The translations under genes and the position numbers were made by a program. 64,000 nucleotides of DNA from contig JACKPM010000001.1 in the NCBI GenBank assembly GCA_024233495.1, forward strand, positions 124,001 through 188,000, in the 5' to 3' direction. The notes under the pieces are model-generated. The model had not been told where the DNA came from. It did no database searches and saw only the letters and a list, made by a program, of their open reading frames with translations. Source of the DNA: Chlamydiales bacterium. GTDB lineage: Bacteria; Chlamydiota; Chlamydiia; Chlamydiales; JAAKFR01. Shown here piece by piece: positions 25,015 to 33,084 of this stretch (position 1 is its first letter; every line of letters starts with the position of its first letter).

Positions 25015-26500
25015 GTACCAGAGGAACTATTTTTATCTCCTCCTTTTTCTCCTTATCTTTAAGGCGGCACTTGCGCTTGTTTTGATTGGGACGTATGACG
25101 TCCATCTTGCTCCCGATGAGGCGCAGTATTGGACATGGAGCCAGCAGCTTGACTGGGGGTATTTTAGCAAGCCCCCCGCTATTGCGTGGCAAATTTTTCT
25201 CACGACCGCCCTTTTTGGAAATAACGAGTTTGGTGTGCGTTTTGGTGCCGTGCTTATCTCATTTTTTCTCCCCCTGATCACTTATGCAACTGCAAAGTAT
25301 GCCCACTTCTCAGCTCGTACAGCGTTTTGGACGGGCATTGTCATGGCATTCTCCCCTCTTGGGATCTTCCTTTCATTTATGGCAACAACCGATGGTGGTA
25401 TGATGCTTTTCCTCACTCTAGGGATTTGCTCCATCGTACGTGGACTCAATGAAGATGAGGGACCCAATTACGCTGTCACTGGCCTTTGGATCATGTTAAG
25501 TGCACTTTACAAGTGGACAGCTTTCGTCTTATGGCCAGTCACACTTTTCTTCATGCTCTTCTATGGCCGCCTGCGCAAATGGGGCTTTTTTTTCGGTATT
25601 GCGATTTCACTACTAGCCTTTATTCCCTCTCTTTACTGGAACCTTACTCATGATTTTGCAACGTTTAAACATGTAGGGCATACCATCACAAAGAAGATTG
25701 GGCATCACGGCAATTTTCTTGACTTCTTTTTTGCGCAAATTGGTCTTTTCTCTCCCATCTTTTGGGGGATGCTCTTTTGCAGCTACTTCTTCATGAAAAG
25801 TCGCTCAGTCATTTACTGTGCAGCCTACCCCTTTTTGTTCCTTATTTACTTTATTGCTGCCTTCTTCAAACAGATTCAGCCCAATTGGGGTGCCTTCCTC
25901 TATCCAGCGGCAGCTCTTCCTGTGGCGTGGTTTGGAGTGGAGAGACTACGTACAGGAAAGATTTGGTTGCAGCTCGGCACTTGGCTCTCGATAGTCTTTT
26001 CGGTGGTTGCGATTGCGATTCCTTTTATCCAGTCAAGGAACTTGCTGCCCATTCCCTATAAGGTGAGCCCCTTTCGTCAAAATGTTGGGTGGAGTCATCT
26101 GGGACCAGCGCTCTCTAAAAGTGGATACGATCCTCAAACAGACTTTCTTTTTGGGGATAAATATCAGACGGCGAGTCTACTCAGCTTTTATGGTCCTGAG
26201 AAGAAGCGCGCCTATTTTTTTAACCTCAATGGTGACCGAAAAAATCAGTTTAGCTACTGGCCACAAATAGAGGAGAAAGGTAAGACAGGGTTCTTTGTGG
26301 TGATTGAGAATGTGAAAGAAGAGGCGCTTAATTGGTATAAAGAGCACTATGAGCAGCGACTCAAACCCTATTTTGCTTCAGTTGAGCACATGGGTGTCAC
26401 ACCTCTTTTTGTATCATGCGGTGAAGCAGTGAAGCACGCCATCATTTTTAGGTGCACCGATTTTAGCGGCTCACACCCACAAGACCCTGAAAAATATTAA
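24986..26500 (+). CDS. ArnT/PMT-family (GT39/GT83-like) membrane glycosyltransferase
   Basis: 504 residues with about ten membrane segments. The first periplasmic loop carries the family's acidic motif (HLAPDEAQYWTWSQQLDWGY) followed by SKPPAIAWQI, as in undecaprenyl-phosphate-dependent sugar transferases of the ArnT/PMT_2 group. A soluble domain of about 100 residues ends the protein. Such enzymes add a sugar from a polyprenyl phosphate to lipid A or proteins outside the cytoplasm. Start at 24986 overlaps sdhB by 29 bp; no closer start with a ribosome site is obvious. Acceptor unknown. Confidence 0.83.
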   Translation: MSSVFTIENRYQRNYFYLLLFLLIFKAALALVLIGTYDVHLAPDEAQYWTWSQQLDWGYFSKPPAIAWQIFLTTALFGNNEFGVRFGAVLISFFLPLITYATAKYAHFSARTAFWTGIVMAFSPLGIFLSFMATTDGGMMLFLTLGICSIVRGLNEDEGPNYAVTGLWIMLSALYKWTAFVLWPVTLFFMLFYGRLRKWGFFFGIAISLLAFIPSLYWNLTHDFATFKHVGHTITKKIGHHGNFLDFFFAQIGLFSPIFWGMLFCSYFFMKSRSVIYCAAYPFLFLIYFIAAFFKQIQPNWGAFLYPAAALPVAWFGVERLRTGKIWLQLGTWLSIVFSVVAIAIPFIQSRNLLPIPYKVSPFRQNVGWSHLGPALSKSGYDPQTDFLFGDKYQTASLLSFYGPEKKRAYFFNLNGDRKNQFSYWPQIEEKGKTGFFVVIENVKEEALNWYKEHYEQRLKPYFASVEHMGVTPLFVSCGEAVKHAIIFRCTDFSGSHPQDPEKY

Positions 26501-26833
26501 ACAAGCTGGAGGTTTCCGTATTATAGATGGTGTCGTCAAATTTTCTCCTTTTTCATGCTTGGCATCTTTCCCAAAATAGGAGAGGCTACCTCTAGGTGGT
26601 GTTGGAAAGTTTGCTGACCACGCTGTGACCATTTGCTGCAAAGTAATAATGTAAGGAAGGCACTTTTTGCTCGAAAGGAAAGAGGTGATCATGCTGCTGC
26701 TCTCGTGGAGCGTGAGTGTATTTTCGGTGAGTGTTGCTCCCTTCGCACGGAGCATGAGAAGCCAAACAAGAGAGCGGTCTGCAGTGCACCCAAAAAGCAG
26801 TGTAAGAATGATCACTTGCCTGAGTATTGACAA
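26471..26833 (-). CDS. Small lipoprotein paralog 3, C-terminus replaced by a repeat element
   Basis: About 120 residues from a TTG (or from the GTG six codons later). The leader has a lipobox-like end (IILTLLFGC). WLLMLRAKGATLTENTLTLH, MVTAWSANFPTPPRGSLSYF and the spacing match the two upstream paralogs. After about residue 84 the frame enters the repeat at 26522-26580 and reads non-homologous residues (HEKGENLTTPS). The missing part corresponds to the paralogs' GATSA...F end. It is therefore a truncated copy, possibly still secreted. Its 3' end is convergent with, and overlaps, the ArnT-like gene. Confidence 0.6.
   Translation of the reverse strand: MSILRQVIILTLLFGCTADRSLVWLLMLRAKGATLTENTLTLHESSSMITSFLSSKKCLPYIITLQQMVTAWSANFPTPPRGSLSYFGKDAKHEKGENLTTPSIIRKPPACLIFFRVLWV
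26522..26580. repeat. Half copy of the second 162 bp repeat type
   Basis: TATAGATGGTGTCGTCAAAT then TTTCTCCTTT matches the left end of the element at 47492-47653 for 30 bp exactly, with looser similarity (GGCATCTTTCCCAAAAT against GGATCTTTTCTGCCAAAAT) as far as about 26577. No right arm is found. It lies inside the 3' end of lipoprotein paralog 3. Confidence 0.75.
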
Positions 26834-27201
26834 AAGAGCGCCCCCTGTTGAAATTTTGCTGAAGTAGCTCCTTGGGAGAAGCGTACTTTGAACGAAAGTT
26901 TTTTCCCATCGAATTGAGGACGGCTTAGCTTCATCTCTAACACATGGAGGTCTTGGTCTGTGTCATAAAATAGAACAGCACTTTTCTCTTCTTCTGTCCA
27001 TCCCTCAACTAGATTTTCTACTGTCATCACTGTTGCTGATTCAAGATCAGTATCCTGAAAAAGAGCCACAGTAGTATTCACGTCGTAAAGATCGAGAATA
27101 TTCTCTTTCAACTCTCCTTTTGCAGCGCGCAGCTCACACTCCCATTTCTCATCTTCAAATGTGCATGCAGTTAAAAGTAGAAGAAGAAGGAAAAGTCTCA
27201 T
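26812..27201 (-). CDS. Small lipoprotein paralog 2
   Basis: 129 residues. Leader MRLFLLLLLLTACTFED, with the lipidated Cys probably at 13. The body shows the shared pattern: WECELRAAKGELKENILDLY, VENLVEGW, then KLSFKVRFSQGATSAKFQQG and a final LFCQY. I do not recognise the family. The ATG overlaps the stop of paralog 1 as ATGA with GGGAG upstream, so these are co-translated tandem duplicates. Probably exposed in the periplasm or on the outer membrane. Two Cys outside the leader (C23 and the C-terminal one) could form a disulfide. Confidence 0.72.
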   Translation of the reverse strand: MRLFLLLLLLTACTFEDEKWECELRAAKGELKENILDLYDVNTTVALFQDTDLESATVMTVENLVEGWTEEEKSAVLFYDTDQDLHVLEMKLSRPQFDGKKLSFKVRFSQGATSAKFQQGALFCQYSGK

Positions 27202-27635
27202 CGAATCTCCCTGTCAATGCTACTGCACTGGAAAACGCACCCTTCGCGAAAAAAAAGCACACAATTCTTCCCTTCCATTGCAGATGTTGCCCCATTAGAA
27301 ACGACTTCGAATGTGAGTTTTGGGGGCGTTAGTTGTGGATCACTAAGTTGTAAAGAGACTGTCTCTACATCTCCATCTTCTGAGAAGAAGGCCAGAGTAG
27401 CTAAGGGCGGCTCTGGAAAGTTTGCACTCCACCCACTCACAAATTCGGCAAGAGGGACCAAAAAGGGAACCCGTTTGGGCTCGGTGAGAAAGGAGGTCAT
27501 GTGGAGATTGACTGCGTTGAGTTCAAGGCGCTTTTCGGTTAGCGACACTTGATCGGCTCGCACTATGATCATCCAATTGAGCGTTTCATCTTTTTGGCAG
27601 CCAAAAAGAAGAGCAAGTAAAACAAAAAGGTACAC
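27198..27635 (-). CDS. Small lipoprotein paralog 1
   Basis: 145 residues from a GTG at 27635. Leader MYLFVLLALLFGC, with the lipobox Cys at 13. Body: WMIIVRADQVSLTEKRLELN, FVSGWSANFPEPPLATLAFF, then KLTFEVVSNGATSAMEGKNC and a Cys-containing tail. It is the most complete member of the three tandem paralogs. No family is recognised. It lies 32 bp downstream of lplA on the same strand. Confidence 0.72.
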   Translation of the reverse strand: MYLFVLLALLFGCQKDETLNWMIIVRADQVSLTEKRLELNAVNLHMTSFLTEPKRVPFLVPLAEFVSGWSANFPEPPLATLAFFSEDGDVETVSLQLSDPQLTPPKLTFEVVSNGATSAMEGKNCVLFFREGCVFQCSSIDREIR

Positions 27636-27667
27636 ACCTTGTGTGTATCAATTTTAGATTTGAATGT

Positions 27668-28357
27668 CTAGGGGTTGAGATCAACCTGTACGGTAGCACG
27701 CCTATGTGGCCTTTGCAGTACTTCATCCACTTCTTCTTGTGTGAGAGAGGTGAGTGTGAAGTGATCACGGATCATTTGCACGAGCTTTTCTTTCGAGCGG
27801 AAACGCTCTTTCAGCGTGCACAAGAAATCTGTGTGCGAACGGTCATTGCGGTAGTCCGGACGCTTTTGAGGTAGCTTCAACGCCGCCATCTTGGTGGGGC
27901 AATAGTCCCACAAAAAGGAGGTGTGTAAGAGCCACCGCCCCTTGCGGATGTACTGCGCATTCCCTCCAAATTTCTTTTTCCCAAAAACAAAGTCATTCTC
28001 AACTAGCGCAATATCTTCAAAAATTGACTTGTAAAGCGAATGTCCCCACTCAAGGATTGGGAGAGGGTGTGGCTTGATTGGCACATCATCCGAGTTACAG
28101 ATGAAAGTCACAAAGACGGTGTCTGGGTCAATAACCACTGTGCCTCCACCGCTAAATCTTTTAATAATAGGGAGGTCACCGGCTCTTTCTTTCTCGATAA
28201 GCTCTTCTGGCTTTCCAGAAATTCCCATTACAATAGAGGAGGGAGCTCCTGTATTGATGATGCAGATATTGCGGTTATCAGCACGTAAAAGCGCCTCTTC
28301 AATGTACAGCTGCTCAACAATCGGCGTATTTTCAAGAAATAAGGTTGTGAATTTCAT
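27668..28357 (-). CDS. lplA: Lipoate-protein ligase A family protein
   Basis: 229 residues with the biotin/lipoate ligase fold: MGISGKPEELI, IKRFSGGGTVVIDPDTVFVT (the RRxSGGG lipoyl-AMP loop) and FGKKKFGGNAQYIRKGRWLL, which has the catalytic Lys in KFGGNAQ. It attaches salvaged lipoate to 2-oxoacid dehydrogenase subunits. It lacks the accessory C-terminal domain of E. coli LplA, as is common. Counterpart of CT499; mnmG and dnaB neighbours are conserved too. Confidence 0.9.
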   Translation of the reverse strand: MKFTTLFLENTPIVEQLYIEEALLRADNRNICIINTGAPSSIVMGISGKPEELIEKERAGDLPIIKRFSGGGTVVIDPDTVFVTFICNSDDVPIKPHPLPILEWGHSLYKSIFEDIALVENDFVFGKKKFGGNAQYIRKGRWLLHTSFLWDYCPTKMAALKLPQKRPDYRNDRSHTDFLCTLKERFRSKEKLVQMIRDHFTLTSLTQEEVDEVLQRPHRRATVQVDLNP

Positions 28358-28401
28358 ACATTTAGTTTAGGCTAATTGCGATTAAAATTCAAATTAAAGG
28401 G

Positions 28402-28728
28402 GTGGGCATGGAAAAGCCTCAAGATTCAATAACTCTTTTGGGAGTTGCTAGAGGTGGAACTCATCCTCTTATACCGTCAAGTCCCCAACCAAACGCTCTT
28501 CCATATATCGAAGGTCTTTGCAAAATTATTTCAGAGAGGGGAAGGTGCCAAGCTGCAGGTAGAAGAGCCCCTTTTCTCGCACTAGCTGGGAGAATAAATG
28601 GCCCAATAAAACCGGGAGATTACCCTCTTTGTGCATTGTCGACGCATTTTATTCTAACTGCGCACCGCTACCATCAAAACTTGGATATCGGCCGGGGAGA
28701 CGCCACTAATACGCGCGGCTTGTCCTAA
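28402..28728 (+). CDS. Hypothetical 108-residue protein overlapping the mnmG 3' end
   Basis: It opens with GGGGTGGGC before ATG and reads MGMEKPQDSITLLGVARGGT, then CKIISERGRCQAAGRRAPFL. No leader, membrane segment or known motif is visible. The last 75 bp run antisense through the end of mnmG, so the C-terminus is probably constrained by that gene. It fills an otherwise empty 296 bp gap; I cannot tell a real gene from a decayed fragment. Confidence 0.35.
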   Translation: MGMEKPQDSITLLGVARGGTHPLIPSSPQPNALPYIEGLCKIISERGRCQAAGRRAPFLALAGRINGPIKPGDYPLCALSTHFILTAHRYHQNLDIGRGDATNTRGLS

Positions 28729-30438
28729 AGTTTGTGGCATGAATTTTTGCAGCTTCTCTTGTGCCTCTCGTCGTAACCCTCTCACTTTTTTATAGTCAAA
28801 ACTAGAGGGAATCTTCACTCTTTCTGTTTGGGCAAGTCTTTCAATCTCCACCTTCTGTCTTTCGATATAGCCAGCGTATTTCAAGTTGAACTCGATTTGA
28901 AAATTAATCTCCTCACCGTAGTCAGGCAGGTTGAGCATTTGGTAGGTGATCTCTGGGCGGCGGAGCAGTTGCGCTAAGGAAAATGTTTTTCCCTCCCACT
29001 CCCTATGTGTTTTTTCAAGACGCACCATTTCTTGCTCAACTGTTTGCTTTTTGTAGCGTAGCTTCAAAATTTGCTCTTCAGAGATAAGGCCGAGTTGGTA
29101 TCCCATTTCGCGCAGGCGTAAGTCGGCATTGTCTTGGCGCAAAAGGAGGCGGTGCTCTGCTCGGCTCGTGAACATGCGGTAGGGTTCGTCGAGCGGTTTG
29201 GTGACAAGGTCATCGAGCATCACACCAATATAGCTGCTTGCTCTTGGTAAGATAAAAGGCTCTTTTCCTTGCACTTGAAGCGCAGCATTCACTCCAGCGA
29301 TAAAACCTTGAGCTGCAGCCTCTTCATATCCGGTTGTTCCATTAATCTGCCCTGCAAAGAAAAGACCTTTGATGGTGCGCGCTTCAAGCGTGATGTGCAT
29401 TTGTCCACAAGTTACGTAGTCGTATTCGATGGCATAAGCAGGGCGCATGATGTGTGCCTTTTCAAGACCTGGAATCGTGTGTAGCATCGCTTGTTGTACA
29501 TCAAAGGGAAGAGAGCTGCTAATACCGTTCGCATATATTTCCTCTGTCTGCAGCCCCTCTGGTTCAAGGAAAATTTGGTGGCGTGGCTTGTCAGCAAAAC
29601 GCACAACTTTATCCTCAATAGAGGGGCAATATCTGGGACCTATGCCTTGAATCTTTCCCGAGAAGAGGGGGGAGCGGTCAATGTTCTCTTGGATAATGGC
29701 GTGCGTCTCTTCGTTCGTATAGGTGATGAAGCACGAAATTTGCGGCAGCCTTTTCTCAGGTGTATCAAAGGAGAAGCGAATGCCCTCTTCAGGAGGTTGC
29801 TCCTCAGTTTTAGAGAAGTCAATTGTACGGCGATTGATGCGGGGGGGGGTGCCTGTTTTTAGTCTTGCGAGGTTGAAGCCATGGTCTAAAAGGCACTTTG
29901 AGATGCCGGTTGCAGGTTTGTCACCTGCTCGCCCTCCCTCATAGTGAGTTTGTCCAATGTGAAGCAGGCCGCGCATGAAGGTACCTGCGGATAGAATAAC
30001 CGTGCGCGCCTCGTAACGGATTCCTTCAAGAGTGGTGACGCCAACAATGCGCCCATTTTCCACATGGAACTCAACTGTGGTGCCCTGGAAGATATCAAGA
30101 TTTTCTGTAAGTTCGAGACGGTGCTTCATCTCGTGTTGGTAACGCACCTTATCGCACTGAGCACGAGGGGCCCACACAGCAGGCCCCTTGGATGCATTGA
30201 GCATGCGAAACTGTATGCCACTTGCATCAGTTGCCTTGCCCATCTCACCACCGAGAGCGTCAAGCTCACGCACCATATGCCCCTTGCCCACCCCGCCGAT
30301 CGCAGGGTTGCAACTCATTTTTGCAATCGTGTCAAGGTTCATGGTAAGCAGAAGCGTGGACGCGCCCATGCGCGCCGCAGCCAAAGCTGCTTCACAGCCA
30401 GCATGCCCACCGCCCACTACGATTACATCATAGGACAT
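28654..30438 (-). CDS. mnmG: tRNA uridine 5-carboxymethylaminomethyl modification enzyme MnmG (GidA)
   Basis: 594 residues. The FAD-binding N-terminus is VIVVGGGHAGCEAALAAARM, followed by SCNPAIGGVGKGHMVRELDA, LNASKGPAVWAPRAQCDK and GLFFAGQINGTTGYEEAAAQ. The C-terminal helical domain (RRPEITYQML) binds tRNA and MnmE. With MnmE it modifies U34 of tRNAs reading split codon boxes. Counterpart of CT498. Slightly shorter than E. coli (629) but complete at both ends. Confidence 0.97.
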   Translation of the reverse strand: MSYDVIVVGGGHAGCEAALAAARMGASTLLLTMNLDTIAKMSCNPAIGGVGKGHMVRELDALGGEMGKATDASGIQFRMLNASKGPAVWAPRAQCDKVRYQHEMKHRLELTENLDIFQGTTVEFHVENGRIVGVTTLEGIRYEARTVILSAGTFMRGLLHIGQTHYEGGRAGDKPATGISKCLLDHGFNLARLKTGTPPRINRRTIDFSKTEEQPPEEGIRFSFDTPEKRLPQISCFITYTNEETHAIIQENIDRSPLFSGKIQGIGPRYCPSIEDKVVRFADKPRHQIFLEPEGLQTEEIYANGISSSLPFDVQQAMLHTIPGLEKAHIMRPAYAIEYDYVTCGQMHITLEARTIKGLFFAGQINGTTGYEEAAAQGFIAGVNAALQVQGKEPFILPRASSYIGVMLDDLVTKPLDEPYRMFTSRAEHRLLLRQDNADLRLREMGYQLGLISEEQILKLRYKKQTVEQEMVRLEKTHREWEGKTFSLAQLLRRPEITYQMLNLPDYGEEINFQIEFNLKYAGYIERQKVEIERLAQTERVKIPSSFDYKKVRGLRREAQEKLQKFMPQTLGQAARISGVSPADIQVLMVAVRS

Positions 30439-30461
30439 ATTTTATTTGCCCGAAGCTCAGG

Positions 30462-30551
30462 TTATCTGTTCTTGTGACGGTCGCGTCTTCTGCGCTTCTT
30501 GCGCTTGTGCTTCGCGATCTTGTATTTTCTTTTCTTTTTTACTGATGACAT
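30462..30551 (-). CDS. 29-residue basic protein of the AURKAIP1/COX24 (mS38-like) family
   Basis: MSSVKKKRKYKIAKHKRKKR then RRRDRHKNR: a tiny, extremely basic peptide. The KHKRKKRRRRxRHK core matches the bacterial AURKAIP1/COX24-domain proteins of Bacteroidota and Chlamydiae, which are related to mitochondrial ribosomal protein mS38 and are thought to sit in the small ribosomal subunit. TAAGG lies 4 bp upstream of the ATG. It sits between dnaB and mnmG on the same strand. It is easily missed because of its length, but composition and frame are distinctive. Confidence 0.85.
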   Translation of the reverse strand: MSSVKKKRKYKIAKHKRKKRRRRDRHKNR

Positions 30552-30597
30552 TAGCCTTACCAGGAATTATCGATGGCCAGGAATATAACAGAAATGC

Positions 30598-32013
30598 CTA
30601 GATTGAGGCAAATGGAGATTCTTCCCCTATCTCCACCTGAATCGGTGTGTAGTTGCGGAATTGAACTAATTCCTTAACAAATGTGAGGTTGACGCTTCCT
30701 ACACTGCCGTGTCTATTTTTTGCCACAATCACCTCGGCCATCCCTGGCTTGTCATTTGGATCATAGTACTCCCGTCTGAGCAAGAACATGACAAGGTCAC
30801 TATCTTGCTCAATACTGCCCGACTCTCGTAAGTCGCTCAGCATGGGGCGATGTCCTGCGCGGTCTTCCACTTTTCGCGAAAGCTGTGAAGGACAAAGGAT
30901 AGGAATATTGAGTTCCCGTGCCAATGTCTTGAGCATGCGCGAAATTTCGCTAATCTCATTTTGTCGACTCTCCATCGTGCGCGATGAGCCAGATCCTGAA
31001 ATGAGTTGGAGGTAGTCGATTACTAAAAACTGGATATCGTACGACTCTTTCATGCGGCGTGCACGCGCACGCAAGTCGGTAATTTTCAGGCCAGGCTGGT
31101 CATCGATCACCATCGTGTGCTCTTGCATTTCACTTACGGCGGTCACGATGCGCTGAAACTCCACACCTGAAAGAGAGCCTGTGCGGATTTTGTCAGATTC
31201 CACTTCTGCTTGCGAACACACCAAGCGGTGCATCAACTGTTCAGCGGACATCTCAAGTGAAAAGATGCCAACGGGCATGTTATTTTTAAAGCATACTTGC
31301 TCAGCAATATTGAGAGAGAGTGCTGTTTTACCCATCGCGGGACGTCCCGCAATAATCATCAAGTTTGAGTTGTTTAAACCATTGATCATCACATCAAGGT
31401 CTAAATAGTGAGTGGGAATGCCCGTAATCTTGGCATCATCTGGACCAAGTGTGCGAAATTTTTCTTGTCGCTCTTGCAAGTCTTTGAGGAAGGGGGTTTC
31501 AGACGTTGTCTTTTGTCCTTGCAACAAGTCGCGTAAAGAGACGCCCGCCCCGGGTGCTGCCGACTGGCCGATCTGGAAAAAGAGTGCTTGCGCCTCATCC
31601 AAAGCGTCGTGCACATTTGGCGGCTCTTCAAGCGCATTTTTCTCTACCTTCTGCGCAGCTTGGATCATGCGGCGGAGAAGCGCTTTAGATTTTACAATGT
31701 TAGCATACTCTTCCAAGTAGGCAGATGTACCTGCATACTGTGCTAACGTTGTGACATATGAAACGCCGCCAACCGCATCGAGTTTCCCCAAGCGCTTTAA
31801 TTCTTCACACACAAGGTGCACATCAGCAGGTTTATCTTGCCGGTATGCCTCTTTCAGCACATGAAAGATCAAACGGTTTTCAGGGAAGTAGAAATCGTTC
31901 TCATCGAGAGCATCAGCTGCAGTATTGAGGCTATTAATGCCGGTCAACATGCAGCCGAGAACCATCATTTCTGATTCTTTGGAGTTAGGAGCGACTCTGT
32001 ACTTCGGTTCCAT
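30598..32013 (-). CDS. dnaB: Replicative DNA helicase DnaB
   Basis: 471 residues. The N-terminal domain begins with ESEMMVLGCMLTGINSLNTA, a helical linker follows, and the RecA-like C-terminal domain carries Walker A IIAGRPAMGKTALSLNIAEQ, then PVGIFSLEMSAEQLMHRLV, Walker B FLVIDYLQLISG and SDLRESGSIEQDSDLVMFL. Unwinds the fork as a hexamer. Counterpart of CT497. No intein is present. Confidence 0.97.
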   Translation of the reverse strand: MEPKYRVAPNSKESEMMVLGCMLTGINSLNTAADALDENDFYFPENRLIFHVLKEAYRQDKPADVHLVCEELKRLGKLDAVGGVSYVTTLAQYAGTSAYLEEYANIVKSKALLRRMIQAAQKVEKNALEEPPNVHDALDEAQALFFQIGQSAAPGAGVSLRDLLQGQKTTSETPFLKDLQERQEKFRTLGPDDAKITGIPTHYLDLDVMINGLNNSNLMIIAGRPAMGKTALSLNIAEQVCFKNNMPVGIFSLEMSAEQLMHRLVCSQAEVESDKIRTGSLSGVEFQRIVTAVSEMQEHTMVIDDQPGLKITDLRARARRMKESYDIQFLVIDYLQLISGSGSSRTMESRQNEISEISRMLKTLARELNIPILCPSQLSRKVEDRAGHRPMLSDLRESGSIEQDSDLVMFLLRREYYDPNDKPGMAEVIVAKNRHGSVGSVNLTFVKELVQFRNYTPIQVEIGEESPFASI

Positions 32014-32066
32014 CTGACAGGTAACATACGCAAATGCAAGCGAAAAGTCAATGTTTAGGGAAGCTC

Positions 32067-32438
32067 TTATAACCCTGGGAACAAACCTGGTGGAAGTCCA
32101 GGAATATTAAAGCCAGGAGGGAAGAGGGACTGTTTCATGTGCTGGGTAATCACTTCGTCAAGCACAGTGTCTAATTGGTCATACGCCTTTTGGTCCTTCA
32201 TTTTCCACGACGCTTCGTCAAGAGCATCGGCATGCTGGCCTGATGAAATCAGTCCTTGTTCTTTAGCTAGATCGAGACCCTCTATCATGCCATTCGCTTT
32301 AGCGATGATTTTTTTTCCAGCTAGATCATTTGGATCTACATGACTGAGTGTTTGGTTGATGCTCGCTTTCGCATATTCAGCTTTGCTTTGCTGTGGTCCT
32401 CCTGTGTATTGAGGTCCTTGTCCGCCATCTATTCTCAT
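32067..32438 (-). CDS. Hypothetical small soluble protein
   Basis: 123 residues, no leader. The N-terminus is Gly/Gln-rich (GGQGPQYTGGPQQSKAEYAK), the middle helical (NDLAGKKIIAKANGMIEGLD; AYDQLDTVLDEVITQH), and the C-terminus a Pro/Phe/Gly repeat (FPPGFNIPGLPPGLFPGL). AGGAGG lies upstream of the ATG. It lies between dnaB and the tRNA-Ser gene. A disordered polar N-terminus would suit a type III substrate, but nothing decisive shows this. I do not recognise a family. Confidence 0.65.
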   Translation of the reverse strand: MRIDGGQGPQYTGGPQQSKAEYAKASINQTLSHVDPNDLAGKKIIAKANGMIEGLDLAKEQGLISSGQHADALDEASWKMKDQKAYDQLDTVLDEVITQHMKQSLFPPGFNIPGLPPGLFPGL

Positions 32439-32534
32439 CTTGTATTCCCTCCTAAAATATTATTATATATGGCTGGGAACATGGAAGGCAAGTGTTGAAG
32501 TAATTGTCTTGTACGGGTATGCTGCTCTCCACCT

Positions 32535-32623
32535 GGAAAGATGGCTGAGTGGCCGAAAGCACGTCCCTGCTAAGGACGCATACCCGTTATAGGGTATCGA
32601 GGGTTCGAATCCCTCTCTTTCCG
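32535..32623 (+). tRNA. tRNA-Ser (anticodon GCU)
   Basis: 89 nt. The acceptor stem GGAAAGA pairs perfectly with TCTTTCC and the discriminator base is G. The anticodon stem-loop TCC-CTGCTAA-GGA presents GCT. A long variable arm (ACCCGTTATAGGGT) is the hallmark of a class II tRNA. The T-arm is GAGGGTTCGAATCCCTC. CCA is not encoded. It reads AGC/AGU codons. Confidence 0.96.
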
Positions 32624-32652
32624 AAATAAAGAGGGTGAGTCAGGTTTGTGAG

Positions 32653-32827
32653 GCTTTTTGGCTGATATTACTCTGATCTGAGGGATCTCATGCGACGTTT
32701 TCAGAGTTTGTAGGTTTCGGCAACTTCGTCGATATCTAAAGAGTAGGGGCAAAGTTTGACGCAGATTGCGAATCTCCTCAGAAGCCGACGCTCGAGATCT
32801 CTCAGATCAGAGCAATATCACCAAAAG
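32653..32827. repeat. Imperfect palindromic intergenic repeat (type C), large copy
   Basis: The left arm at 32653-32690 (GGCTGATATTACTCTGATCT then GAGGGATCTC) is mirrored at 32793-32827 (GAGATCTCTCAGATCAGAGC then AATATCACCAAAAG). The mirrored core is 26 bp with two mismatches, around a roughly 100 bp centre. Related copies with TTTTGG outer edges lie near 38045-38155 and at 39571-39660. There is no coding potential. The right edge flows into a tandem array. Confidence 0.72.
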
Positions 32828-33060
32828 TACTTGGTATCCATTTGTTAGGGCTCATTTTTGTTGTCAAAAGTGCTTGGTTGACCGTTTGTTAGGGGTCGGG
32901 TTGCTGCCAAAAGTGCTTGGTTGTCCCTTTGTTAGGGGTGGATTTCGTTGCCAAAAGTGCTGGTGTCCTCTCCTGACAGTTTGATCGTCTCCCCACAAAA
33001 GTGCTTGGTTGTCTTCCCGTAGCAGTTTGATCGTCTCCCCACAAAAGTATTGATGCTTTA
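32822..33060. repeat. Tandem array of 43-46 bp units next to oppB
   Basis: CAAAAGTGCTTGGTTGTCC-type unit starts occur at 32822, 32865, 32908, 32952, 32996 and 33042 (spacings 43, 43, 44, 44, 46). Units 1-3 share TTTGTTAGGG and units 4-5 share CAGTTTGATCGTCTCCCCA. The leading CAAAAGTGCTT is the outer edge of the type C palindromic repeat. The units are adjacent with no unique spacers, so this is not CRISPR. Confidence 0.8.
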
Positions 33061-33084
33061 TTTTCAGGTGCTTGGTGCGGATTT

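Noticed and set aside
28791..28800. TATAGTCAAA inside mnmG resembling a MITE tip
   Set aside because: It is normal coding sequence for the mnmG C-terminal domain with no further similarity to the element.
32822..33060. CRISPR-like regular spacing
   Set aside because: The 43-46 bp units are adjacent and wholly repetitive with no unique spacers, and no cas genes are present.
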